Shown one piece after another: positions 50,685-61,749 of a stretch of DNA of 64,000 nucleotides. Under the pieces are notes generated by a model. It did not search any database and was not told the DNA's origin. It saw only the letters and a program-made list of their open reading frames with translations. A program made the position numbers and the translations under genes. Location of the stretch: assembly GCA_023055505.1 (NCBI GenBank), contig JALIRH010000050.1:248001-312000 (forward strand), read 5' to 3'. The DNA is from Callipepla californica brunnescens (Eukaryota > Chordata > Aves > Galliformes > Odontophoridae). The number at the start of each line of letters is the position of its first letter. The stretch's first letter is position 1.

Positions 50685-53012
50685 AAAAAAAACACTCAGA
50701 GTACCGTCATCACTCTGCAGCCTTACATTCAATATTTGGTTCCTTTCTAACAGCAGAAATCGCAGTTAAAATCTAATAACTTTTTACCCAAACAATTTAC
50801 ATGCATGATTGCACACATCCATACAAAAGCATTACTTTTCATGAAAGGTAGCAGCTCTGTATCTTTGCACCATTGTTATAAAGCCTGGAAAGCTCGGTGC
50901 TGAAGCCTTCCACAGACTCACCCATGTCCAGGTTATGAGGTGGACTTCCATTCAGCAAAGTATGATAACAAACTAAATGCCTACCTATGTATCGTTCAAA
51001 TTAATGGTAAACTCACAGAAGTGTATTTGAAGCACTGATTACTGTTTCTACTCTGGCATTTTCCTGTGCTCTCTGTTCATCTATTCCACTTAATAAATGT
51101 CCTTGAGTCTTTAATTAATTATTTAATCATAAATTCACTTTTACACACTTTCACTGTTTAATTTCAAGTGCATTGGAACATGCACTAATTTTAGTTTTTT
51201 TATGAATCTGCTGGATTAAAGCTGATTAAACTAACTTCTTGGTAACAACATACACATTGCCACCAAAACATTATTTAAAATGGAAAACAGCTTAACATTC
51301 TTTTTACAGACTTCCTGAAGAAATGCTATTTATCCAAAGAGACTGAAAATATGCTGTACTCTGGTTATCCAAAAGAGGTTCCTCATTTTCTTTATAGTAT
51401 GAGGCCAAGAAACAATGGGCCTGACAGTTCTCTGCCATTCATTCAGTGAAAACTGAGTGAAAAGCTCTCACTGTATAAAAAACACCCTTCTTATGCATCA
51501 CACTGATTTTGCAAAGGTATTAAGGATTATACAAGTCTGCATGTTGCTCAGCCTTCAGCCTGCTCCCTCCACTGTGGTTGCTCCCATACTGAGTTCAGTG
51601 GGTCCATTTCAGATTGCAAAGTCTTCTCCAACCAAAGAGAAAAAGGGAACGAAGATCCCACAGAAGATTAAAAAATATAGGGAAATAAACAAACAGGCAA
51701 AGTTAAATCTAGAATAGTTTTTCCTCGAAATATGCAGAGTTAACAACAGCCCTTTAACTTCCTCCTTGAATCATTTGAATTTCACAACACAATTTCATTA
51801 AATTTCACTAAAATTATTTTAACAAAGTCTCCAAATCAAAATGTCTTATTTTAAGCAAGAATTTGAATTCCTTCCAGAACAGCAAGTTTTAATATTTTAT
51901 CTAATATATATTACTTAATAGCAACGAAATAATCTAATGCAATACTTCTAACAATTGCTAATGTTTCATAATGATCTGCTACACTTTTTCCATCAGAGGC
52001 CAAAGGAAAGGACGAAGCTCTGACCTGTAATGATACTGAGCAGTGGAGATGTGTGGTATTTACAAACAGAAATGTCAAGGCTCATGTAGCTGGAATTTTG
52101 ATACAACTAAAAAATTGGTTATATATATTATTTTTTCACACTGTTTTGCAGGCTTTCAGTTAAAAAAAAAAAAAGTATTAGCTTTTATCTCTTTTGCTCT
52201 TCGTTGTATGCTGATTCTCATACATAACTTTCTAGCAAATATTAAAATAGACCTATGCCTAAAATCATATTTGGCACTGTACTCTTCTGCTTATTAGGAT
52301 ATTTTAGTAAAGAACTTTTTACCTAGGCAAAAGCTGCTTTTGCAACGATGGAGATATATTTCACCATTTCAACCGCTTTACTACATAGCACACCCAAAGC
52401 CAATAATCTTCCCCTGACATTTCCAGCTGGGAGTATCACATGCAGCCATGACTCTGTTTCCATATTATCTCATAAAAAACTAGCACACATCCCAGTAGGT
52501 AATGAACACACTATCCCCTGAGCAACATCCAAAAATATGTCAAATTTCTGTAAAACTTTGATAAGCATGAAACAAATACGGTTTAAATGCGAATATGACT
52601 AGCAGAAATAGCCCCTAAATGGGGATGTAGTGATCCAGGATATGGAAAATATCTGCATTTCCACCCTCCCAAAGCACTCAATTTTTTAGCAATACCATGG
52701 TCCATTTATGATTGTTGCAAACTGTTGACCAAGCCTTCTTTATTAAAACTGTCCCCTCCATAACTGACTTCTTTTGAGTTGGTTGTTGGCACTACAGAAA
52801 TGACATGCAATGCTTTTCACTTGGAAGAAATGCAGAAGGTGGAAGGCAATTAAAATGGCCCTGCCTAACACTGGTTGCCTACCTCTCTCTTCCAAAATTG
52901 TTAGAAATTGATTTAAAGACCAAAGGTAACTCTTACACAGCTCTTAACCTTAAGCCTAAAATTTGGTGTGGTGCTCTAAAGTCCTAGAAAACTTCCTAGG
53001 CTAAGGAAAAGT

Positions 53013-53033
53013 AATAAATAAATAAATAAATAA
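53013..53033. repeat. (AATA)5 microsatellite
   Basis: Five tetranucleotide units followed by an A-rich stretch. Confidence 0.85.
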
Positions 53034-56000
53034 CAAAAAAACCTGTCTGACTGGAAGCAGTTCCTGCCTACAGATAATGTTCATTACCACACTCTTTCCC
53101 TATTTATCTCAGATGCAAGTGCCATTCTCAAGTCAAACAATGCAGAAAATGTACAACTCTGGAAAACTTGCCTTTTTTCATTCCCCAGAACACAATAGAA
53201 TTTCTACCTTGCAATTCCACAGAGTTCCCAGGAGCTGTTCTATTCAACTCAACCCAGATTCCATTCTGTTTGCTAGCATTTATCCTGCCCACCAACTAAA
53301 ACTATTGCTTATAAAGCATCTTCCGAAGCATAAACGTTTTGGGGACTCCACTCAACTGCCACAATTGCAATAACTTCCCCCAGACAACAACAGTTTTGTC
53401 ATGGCAAACATTCCTATAGGAGCAGCTGGGAGTTTTGGTATCATTTATAGTTTTACAATGATCTCTCATTTGTGTAGAAAAGATTCTCTAATATTTTTAC
53501 TGCAATAAACACTTCAGCAACTTACAAGAAATGCTAAGTTTTTTTGGTCGTGTTTCAAATGGAATATTTATCTGTAAACAACAAATACTTTTTCTGATAA
53601 TGTGAGGCATTTCTAACCCAATCTATGCCTCTAACCACTGTGGTTCATGCCACCACACAATTTTTTAACTCTTAAAAACATAATGCTATGGAATCTTGTT
53701 GGGTCTTTACAAACCACCCTATTATAACAGTGAACTAAAAACAGTTGTTTGGGAGTCTCAAGGCTTTTTGAGGCTGTCTTCTGTATTATAGTTTAATGGC
53801 ATTGGTAAGCTGATTCATACATTTTTAACCTCAACATTTCATTACTGCCACTCTGTTTGCCAGTTGGCGGTGTACCAGCTTCAATTACAACAGCTCCATG
53901 CAGGTCAGCCCTATGCATTTTAAATCCTGCTGCTACACTGCTGCCTTTGAGAGAGTCACCTCTGGGCACCTGACTGTAGGCTGCATGCACAGACTAGAGA
54001 AACGGACATCAAACAAGCTCCAAGAGCAGCTTCTCTGATTTATTCAACATTTTTTGTCCACAGTGGTGAAGGCCAAGAAGCCCTTTCGTGGTACAATGGT
54101 GAATAAGAGCTTCCAAAGCTAGTTTTTAGGAGTACTAACTATGAAAGGAATGAAAAATCTTATACTTTACTAGGTGAGAACACTGCTGGTAGGTAAGTTT
54201 ATAGCTTATACACACAGGAATTCAAAGAAAGCTTAAGCTGTAAAATGTTGTCTACTTTACATCAGTCAATCTCTGACTCTGGTAACAGGTTATGTGGCTT
54301 TGAATTGTATTTCCTCTCTTTCATATTGCACCCATACATACCCTTGCTCTTACTTTTATAACAATAAGACATATAGAATTTTATTTTATTTTAATATTGG
54401 AGAGTCATTTGTCTTACGGCTGATCTGGTGCCCCTATGCTGACACAAGTTAAGGTGAAGTACAGACCAGTGGAAAGGAGGCAGGCCCTTTTCAGATAGCA
54501 GCAGGTTTGCCAAAAACTGTTCCTGAGACTGGCTGGTGTACAGGTGATACAGCTAAAGGAAATGATTGGAAAGGAATGAACACTGGGTATAGGAGCTGTG
54601 AGTTTCATAAGCTCTCAGTGTGTCACACACTTTTTACAGCCTATTTCAGCTTTGCAGTTCCTCCTTTTTACAGATAGTTTTGCCCTTATTAAAATGCATA
54701 TTGCTCTTGCAACTTTTAAATCTGTCCTTAGAGCATAACTGTTTGTGATTTCATTGAATGCTCTTATGATTTTTTTATTTCTGCATTTTAATTTTTATAA
54801 CATATTTAATTTAATACTATTTTTCATGGTTTAGAAAAAGATTAAAGTCAGTTCACATCACAGTGCTACTTTGTTACTCATCTAGTTCACTTTTATGTGT
54901 AGGGATGGGAAAGTAATCTAACTGCTTCACCCAAGTCTATTGAGCAATAAAAAAAAAAAGTGTTTTTATTATTTTTTCCCTTTCTCTTGCCTTTTATTTA
55001 TCTATTTATTTTTTCTTTTAAGGCTTCCAGTAAGTAAATATGGGCTGCTGGACAAGACCTGTTTGATATCAGTTACAGGAAATGTACATTTTTGATAATG
55101 TTATAATGAGTAACAGGGCTATGTTTATATCAGGAGAAATTCTTGAAAATAGACAGTTCATAAAATGAGGTAGTGACATTTTCGTGATACCCAAATCCAA
55201 AATTTTTTTGGTTGTAAGGGGAAAAAAATGCATTCAGGAGATTATAATAATACTTAAGATATGGGACTATTATTCATTTATAGGAAAAAAAGGCTGAAAG
55301 TTGTGATAACAAGATGAAGTCATCTTGGGCAGCAAGGTCTATGCTTACACTCACTCAATACATATAACTTTATAATATAGACGGGAAGGGAGGTGAGCAG
55401 ACCAGGCAACAGTATGACACAGAAGAGATTAGGCAGTACTGGTTCTAACACACTATGCAAAAAGCTGTTTTTTGCTGTGAAGATGTAAAGCATAACCAAA
55501 AAGCTCAAGGAAGAACAAACTGCTGGGAGAGAAGATGACCTCATTTCAGTATTAAAGTCTTTCCATGAATCTTGGGAGAGAGGAGAAAGAAAAAAAGCAG
55601 AGAACCTAGCTCAGATCATATTACCAAAAGGAACTTAGTTCATGTAAAGATTTATATGTAGTTTTCTTTTGAAATGTAATAAACCATTTTAATTTTCAAC
55701 ATTAGAAGTTGAACCTTCACCATGAGGTCCACTTGTGTGTGGTGAGGCTTATCTTCCCTCAGTCCAGAGTTCACTTTTCCCTGTTTGATCCTCTATAGGA
55801 GCACAGACTGAGCTTCCCTCCTGACTGATTAATGCTTTGATCTGATTAATCTCTCAGGCTAAATCTGAGATCTGTAATTTTCTGGTAAAAAGAGTAAAAA
55901 GGGCACCCTTCTCTAATCTTTCATCCTCTTGATGACACATTTCATTTAGAGTATTCTCTGAGCCAAAACTTTTATATGGAAAAGAGGAAAGCTGTCACAC

Positions 56001-56564
56001 CATTTTTGCCTAGGATGCCTACAAATAGCAAATTAAAGAACATGTATTACTTTTAGAATTGACAATGATAAGGATAATTTTGATGCACTTCACAGACTGC
56101 AAAACACACACTGATAGAAAAGTGACTTGCTTGACATCAGAAAGGAGCCAGATAGACATCCAGAAGAAAAATTTTCTCTAGTGTCCTTTGAACCATGGAT
56201 TTTCATTACTTTCACATCAAACAATGCTATCTTATAAGAAGATGCTAATTCATCAAATCTTAATATTTAATAGAATAGGTCAATGTTAAGAATTCTAGCA
56301 AATAAACAACAAGGATTTCAAACATCCAGAAACTAACAAAAAAGTCTTGAAAATAGTTGTGGCAGAAAGCAAATGAAGTTCTGGGGTATTGTGTTGAGGA
56401 TTAGCAATTGCTTGTGAAAGAATTTTCCAAGACAGAAAAGACAGAATGAAAGAAAACTTAGGTAGAACAACATATTTATCACTATACAATAGACAGGAAA
56501 GTCTGTACACTTTGTGCAAATTATAACAATTAAAAAGTTAAAATAAATATTGAGAAGTTGTACA

Positions 56565-56658
56565 GAGGGATGTGGTTTACTGGGAAATACTGATGATAGG
56601 TGGACAGTTGGACTGGATGATCTTAGATGAACCAACCATCATTATTCTGATTCTATAA
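56565..56658 (+). mobile_element. Short CR1 3' tail, plus orientation
   Basis: The plus strand reads GAGGGATGTGGTTTACTGGG, then GATGATAGGTGGACAGTTGG, ACTGGATGATCTTAGATG, and ends with ATTATTCTGATTCTATAAC, a decayed form of the CR1 terminal octamers. This is the sense orientation of CR1, opposite to the host gene and to the long copies. Only the last ~95 bp are present. Confidence 0.88.
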
Positions 56659-56837
56659 CTCAATGCCCTGTATTCAGTAAACTAAATGATAAACACATAC
56701 ATTTAGAAATGGATCAAGAAGAATGAAAGGCAAAGCAGATTCTCCTTGTAGATTATATAATGTCAGTAAGTAATATGCAGGTGCCTACACCTAGTTCAGA
56801 AACCCTACTGAAAGCCATTCTTTTTACAAAAAATATA

Positions 56838-57030
56838 GGTCATAGAATCACAATATTAAAAATATAGATTGAAATATAATCAAAGCTCAAAGTGCCCTCA
56901 AGAAGCAGTTAGTCCATTCTTCTTCAAGGATGAGATACATAGCTTCATTTTTATGCCAGAGACTTACATGTACTTAAAAATAATTAGTGATGGAAATGTC
57001 ACCGCTGACAGATCTTTAAGAGTCCTGGTT
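56838..57030 (-). mobile_element. Ancient CR1 relic, minus orientation
   Basis: TCATAGAATCACAATATTAA looks like the terminal octamers and first bases of an old CR1 in reverse complement. Then come CCCTCAAGAAGCAGTTAGTC (compare the usual 'cctcaagagatcatctagtc') and, near 56975, TTAAAAATAATTAGTGATGG (compare 'ttaaaaacctccaatgatgg'). The order fits and the divergence is strong. It lies about 180 bp from a younger CR1 tail in the opposite orientation. Confidence 0.55.
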
Positions 57031-60000
57031 TATGTCAGTGGATGAAACAATTAGCTCCTGTTTCAGAGGAAAAAAAAAAAGAAGGATGTTGTCATTAAAT
57101 ACCACCTGCTTAACTCAATGGGCTGAAAGTCATCAATGGGCTGGGAGGAAAGTTTCAGGGTCTATTTGGAAGCTAGTTCAAATGGCTTACTAAAAACAAC
57201 AAATGTATAACTTTGAGTGTAAAGAACGCAAGTTGTCATGAAACCCATAAGAATATGAGTCAAATAAGATAGATGTAACTGAGTCAGAATGAAGATTCAT
57301 TGCCCTCAATATCCTACTGTTATCAGACAGACAAACTTTTAAAACAACACAAAAACTACAATGTAGTTTAATGATTTTCTGAAGAAATGCTTTTATAAGC
57401 TTTTATTTCTTTAAAGAAAAATAAATCAAGAATTGATTCTTCACACTGGCTTTCTGCCAAACTAGTTTCAATTGAGAGTTCATCAAGAAGGAAAAAGAAG
57501 TGGAATCCTATCTCATCTGCCTTTTGTGACAAAACTCTTTCACATACGAACAGACACAGACTGCAACAGAAAAATCAATGTTGCCTGTTCTTCATTGGTT
57601 GCTAAGCCAAATCTCCCCTTGATGTGACACTGAGTTAGCAATTGCTGCTTTCCAAGTGTTTGGTGTCTCTGCATCCTGCACCATAAAATTCAGGTGCAGC
57701 AATGTAGTCATGTAGGATCTTGGGCTCTACAGTTAAAATTGAGGAGTTCTGAGACAAGCAGCAGATGGTGAGGTAGGCTTGTAGGATTTTCTACAAATAC
57801 TAAACACCACAAGTAAGAGTACACACGGTCAGCTTAAACCGCTGAGCAGTACCATGCAATAGTCCAGAAATCTAGCAAGGACTACAAAACATAGCAGCAA
57901 AACAAAAATGGATGAGAAGAAACTGAAGATATTTTAAAAGATTATTTGTGAGAAACTACTGCCAAAAAACAAAAAGCATGTTGGCTTGTTCCATATTTTT
58001 TTTTTCTTCCAAATGTCTGTAAACCTTTACTGTTGCAGCTGAATATGATCTGCACTCCTGAACTAAATCATCTGGTGTAGATCTGTGAGATCCTGTCACC
58101 ATAGAGTGGACCGAAATGTATACAGAAAACCATGCTGCCTTAAGCATTACAGAGCAAGTTTAGGGGAAAAATAAACATGAAATGTCATGCTTTCTAACCG
58201 CTTTTTTAAAATAACCTACGGACACTGCACAAATACTGATTTCTAAGGAGAAACATTTGCAATTAATCACAAAGAATATGCCAAAATATGATGGCAAATG
58301 TGTATGTTGCTTTCAGGCAGCTTTTATTGATCTTAAGGGGATATTTAATGCCTGTCATGACTGTAACAGCAAGACCTTCCACCCTTGCACAGACTTCTCC
58401 CCTTCACCCTTTGCCAAAAATAACCCATACAGTTTCTGACTGATCAAGTATTTCACTCTTCTTACTATGTATTATGTGGAAATTAAAAAAGAGTATCACA
58501 CCAATCTCTTCAAATGTGATTTTTTCCACTGAGCTGTTATCACTTCTATGAAAAATTTCATCAAACCCTACAGAAGAGCTTAAGGGCAAAATAGGAAGAC
58601 TGATTGGTAAACAAGAACTATCAGCTATGGACTCATTATTCTTTATGCTCCAACCCTGAATTGGCCTTTAGAAGACAAATTTCTTCTATACTCTGTAGTT
58701 TCTGCCCCATGATTAATTATCAGCTGCCACATGCAAAATCCACCATGATGGATTGCCTGCCTGCATCAGCGTAACTACTAACCACGGTCACGACAGTCCT
58801 TGTTTCTGGAGCAACCAACCTCAGTAGGATTGAGAGGTAAATGAAATTATCTTGTAAGACAAGGCAAAGAAATGCAGTTAGTAAAGGGAAGACATATCAA
58901 AGCAGTTAGCACTATTGGGATCAACAGAGAGCTGACAGCAGCGTCAATAATTCAATACAAGCCATTTAGGAAATACAGGATCTTTTTCAGATCACAAAAT
59001 TCACAGGACATTTTATTAGTTGTTGATACACCAAATATTTAGGAAAGTTTCACTGTAAAGTCTATAGTATCTAACAGTTAGAACTTAAGTGTGCTACTGA
59101 ACTATTACTAAAAAGCAACACTACAGTTCTCACCTTGAGCAGATGAGAAAGACTTCTACTGATGGGACTAGACAGAACCTAACTATTAAACCCTTACCTT
59201 CAGTAGCCTACAGCAAATTCAACCACTTTAAATGGGATACTCACAATTCCTACCTGCAAAAGCTGCACTCACACTTGTGTCTGCCCTCCTTATTTGTATC
59301 AGGTGGCTTCCTCAATAATTTGAGGATATCACATTGTCTTCTGAGGCTACTTCTTCCTTTACATTGCTGCTTTCCTACATCAAAGGGAAGTAGGTAAAGG
59401 AAATAGGCATCTGAAGAAGTACAGAAGTCGGTTGTTCGGAAAACGGATTTGAAAGGAGCAAGAATGGGATATCAACAGCCCTATTAGATGCCAGATTTCT
59501 CTGGCAGAAGGGAGCATGGACACACAGCTCTACTAGCTAGCCCCCAGAAAACAAAGGTATGCCTATTTTTTTTGTCCTAATTAATAGGCCACCAAAAACA
59601 TCTTATTCTCCTGTCATTCTGATGTGAAATTTTAGAAAAAGAGATGTAACTTTTCAGTAGAGCTCCTAATTAAGGTGAAGTGAAAACACTGGGGATAGAA
59701 AAGAAAAATCCTTCTGCACAGAAAATGGTGCCTGAGTGTTCTGTTTTACATGATGACAGACCACATTAAACAGATTGGTTGCATGCCACTAAATCACACC
59801 TTGAAACTTAACTGCGGGAGAGTAACAGGCTAAAATGAGACAGGTGTTAAAGAAACAAAAATAGGATGCCTTCAAGTGTTTTTTTGGTCCTTTAGACAGA
59901 TCAAGCTGTATTTGGTACAGAGTAGACCTGTCCTTCAACGACTTAATTCCACTCACAGCTTTGTCAGTCAGGATTAACATCTAAACACAATCCATACCTA

Positions 60001-60237
60001 GAACATTATAGCTACTAGATACTACTTGTAATGTTGTCTCATACATTTTCACTGACTACTGCAGATGCAAAATGACAAGGAGTTTAAATATAATGTAGTT
60101 GACCTGGTTACAAATAAATTCAAGAGGACTTTTTTTTTCCCCCTCAGGTATTCTATTACTTTTGAAACTAAGGATGTTTCTCCATTTTCATAAAGAATTT
60201 GACAGTGCTATCTGATAAGAATGTCCACAAATGCATG
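57031..60237 (-). other. Intronic stretch of 3.2 kb, no gene recognised
   Basis: This is AT-rich unique sequence with short homopolymer runs only. Open frames, such as the minus-strand one at 57956-58147, have no recognisable motif. Confidence 0.6.
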
Positions 60238-60340
60238 TGGGAACTTCTTCACAGTAAGAGTGATGGAGCACTGGAACAGGTTACCTTGAGAGTTTGTGGA
60301 CAGTTCCCTTCCAACCCATACAATTCCGTGATTCTGTGAA
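60238..60340 (+). mobile_element. Short CR1 3' tail with internal deletion, plus orientation
   Basis: It starts GGGAACTTCTTCACAGTAAG, continues GTGATGGAGCACTGGAACAG, then GAGAGTTTGTGGA, and jumps directly to CAGTTCCCTTCCAACCC and the terminus ATTCCGTGATTCTGTGA. In the consensus as I remember it about 100 bases lie between those two parts. The perfect-looking terminal octamers suggest a fairly young insertion. Confidence 0.9.
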
Positions 60341-60522
60341 TCAGAGCATGGTAAAGCGTGAAGATGCTGGCAGTTTGCAACAACTGCTTATAACTGTTCT
60401 AAATCTTAAATCACAAAATGACATATCTAATTCAATTTTCATCAGATAACACTAGGAAATTTTTAATAAGAAACCCTGCAATTTATCAATAAGTACTCAA
60501 TAAGCACGCTCTCAGCCACAGT

Positions 60523-60561
<39 letters not shown>

Positions 60562-61344
60562 TTACTGTAAGGACTGTAATTACAGTAAAGATGATTATAT
60601 AGCATTGCATAACTCATATTTAAAGAGATCAACAGCCTAAGCTTAGGACCTGTAAAAACACTAATTTGACATGACAATGACCAGCCCACAGAAAATAACT
60701 CAAACCTTAGGCAAATTCTATACACGAAATCTTAGACTAATTATGAAAATGAAAAAAACTTCTAATTATCTCAAATATCACAGGTTTATTAAATCTTAAA
60801 TGAGATTATGCATCACATGCTCCACTGTTTAAGGGGTTGTACTCAACAGGGTAAGGAAATATGTATTCCCTAATTCCATTACATTCTTTTCACGGAACTT
60901 ATTTCTTAGAGGAAGCATTGCAGCTTTCACACACATACAATGCACATTTTATGACAGTAATAGGTTGTGTAAGCTTAAAGCCAGATGGCTATACTCTGAC
61001 AGATATGCACCAGTATTTCTGTGAAACAAGAAATCTGTGGAATAAAGTCTCTAAATTTAAATCATAGTTCACCTCCCAAGAAACAGTAAATCTCAGCAAT
61101 TAAATATAAGCCTTTCTTTTCCACTTAGAAATTTCTCTTTGTATTAATAGCATCTTTGTTAAAATTTCTTTTGTCTAATTAATTTTACAGTGTTTTACCA
61201 TGGAGATATGTGACTTTTGGGGAAAGACTATGCTTATCACAACATTACTCAAAATCCCCAAGAGGAAGAGAATCTTGGATCTGATGACAATGCAACAGCA
61301 TCCAGCAGATAGGCCTTTTGTCTGCTCCAGCCCCCTGAATATGC
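60341..61344 (-). other. Intronic stretch with A32 tract, no gene recognised
   Basis: This is AT-rich sequence holding the A32 run (60526-60557) and, right after it, a small inverted repeat TTACTGTAA / TTACAGTAA (60562-60570 and 60580-60588). No exon or dispersed repeat was recognised. Confidence 0.6.
60526..60557 (+). repeat. A32 homopolymer
   Basis: Thirty-two consecutive A. I see no gene-like sequence before it that would make it the tail of a processed pseudogene, so it is treated as a simple repeat. Confidence 0.9.
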
Positions 61345-61530
61345 CCTACAGCTACTCCAACTCCTGCAACAGGTCCTGCAGTTGCTCAGACTTTTTTTTT
61401 TTTGACAGACCGTGACGTTACTCTAACCCTTCTGAAGGACCCTGCAAGTATCATAACCCCCACAATCAGTTCTGTGGTCACGCCAATCCCTGTGACAAGC
61501 CCCACGCTCTAAGAAAACCAAACAGTGGCA
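61345..61530 (+). repeat. Degenerate 30-bp tandem array, about six units
   Basis: Units start at 61345, 61375, 61411, 61441, 61471 and 61501. All are 30 bp apart except the second, which is 36 bp because it contains a T12 run (61392-61403). A shared pattern runs CCTGCAGTTACTCTAACCCC then TGCAACAGGC, with heavy divergence; the last unit is the weakest. A 30-bp unit equals ten codons, so the array could derive from a repetitive protein segment, but no frame is open across it here. It adjoins the AATAG-rich satellite. Confidence 0.65.
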
Positions 61531-61554
61531 GTATCAGCCACCCCTGTAAGACAA

Positions 61555-61749
61555 AAATAGAATAGAATAGAATAGATTAGAATAGAATAGAATGAAAAAA
61601 AAAGAATTAAAAAAAAAAAAAGTAAAATAGAGAAAAATAGCGCACAATAAAACAAAAAAAATAGCATAGCATAGAATAGCATAAAATAGAATAAAAGTAG
61701 AATAAAAGATATAAAAATAAAATAAATAATATAAATAAAATAAAATAAA
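61555..61749 (+). repeat. AATAG/AAATA-rich satellite
   Basis: It begins with (AATAG)n (61558 to about 61593, one unit altered to ATTAG), passes through A-runs, then ATAGC and AGAATA variants, and ends in AAATA/AATAA units. It is an impure pentanucleotide-based array of about 195 bp with almost no C. Confidence 0.9.

Larger units (their letters stand above)
44561..56564 (-). other. Intronic stretch of 12 kb, no gene recognised
   Basis: This is AT-rich, apparently unique sequence. It contains the hairpin at 50642-50684, an (AATA)5 run at 53013-53033, and A or T tracts near 50.19, 52.16 and 54.95 kb. No exon, RNA gene or dispersed repeat was recognised. Confidence 0.6.

Noticed and set aside
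60480..60557. A32 run as the tail of a processed pseudogene
   Set aside because: No mRNA-like sequence precedes it, and CR1, the main avian LINE, does not mobilise poly(A) transcripts well.
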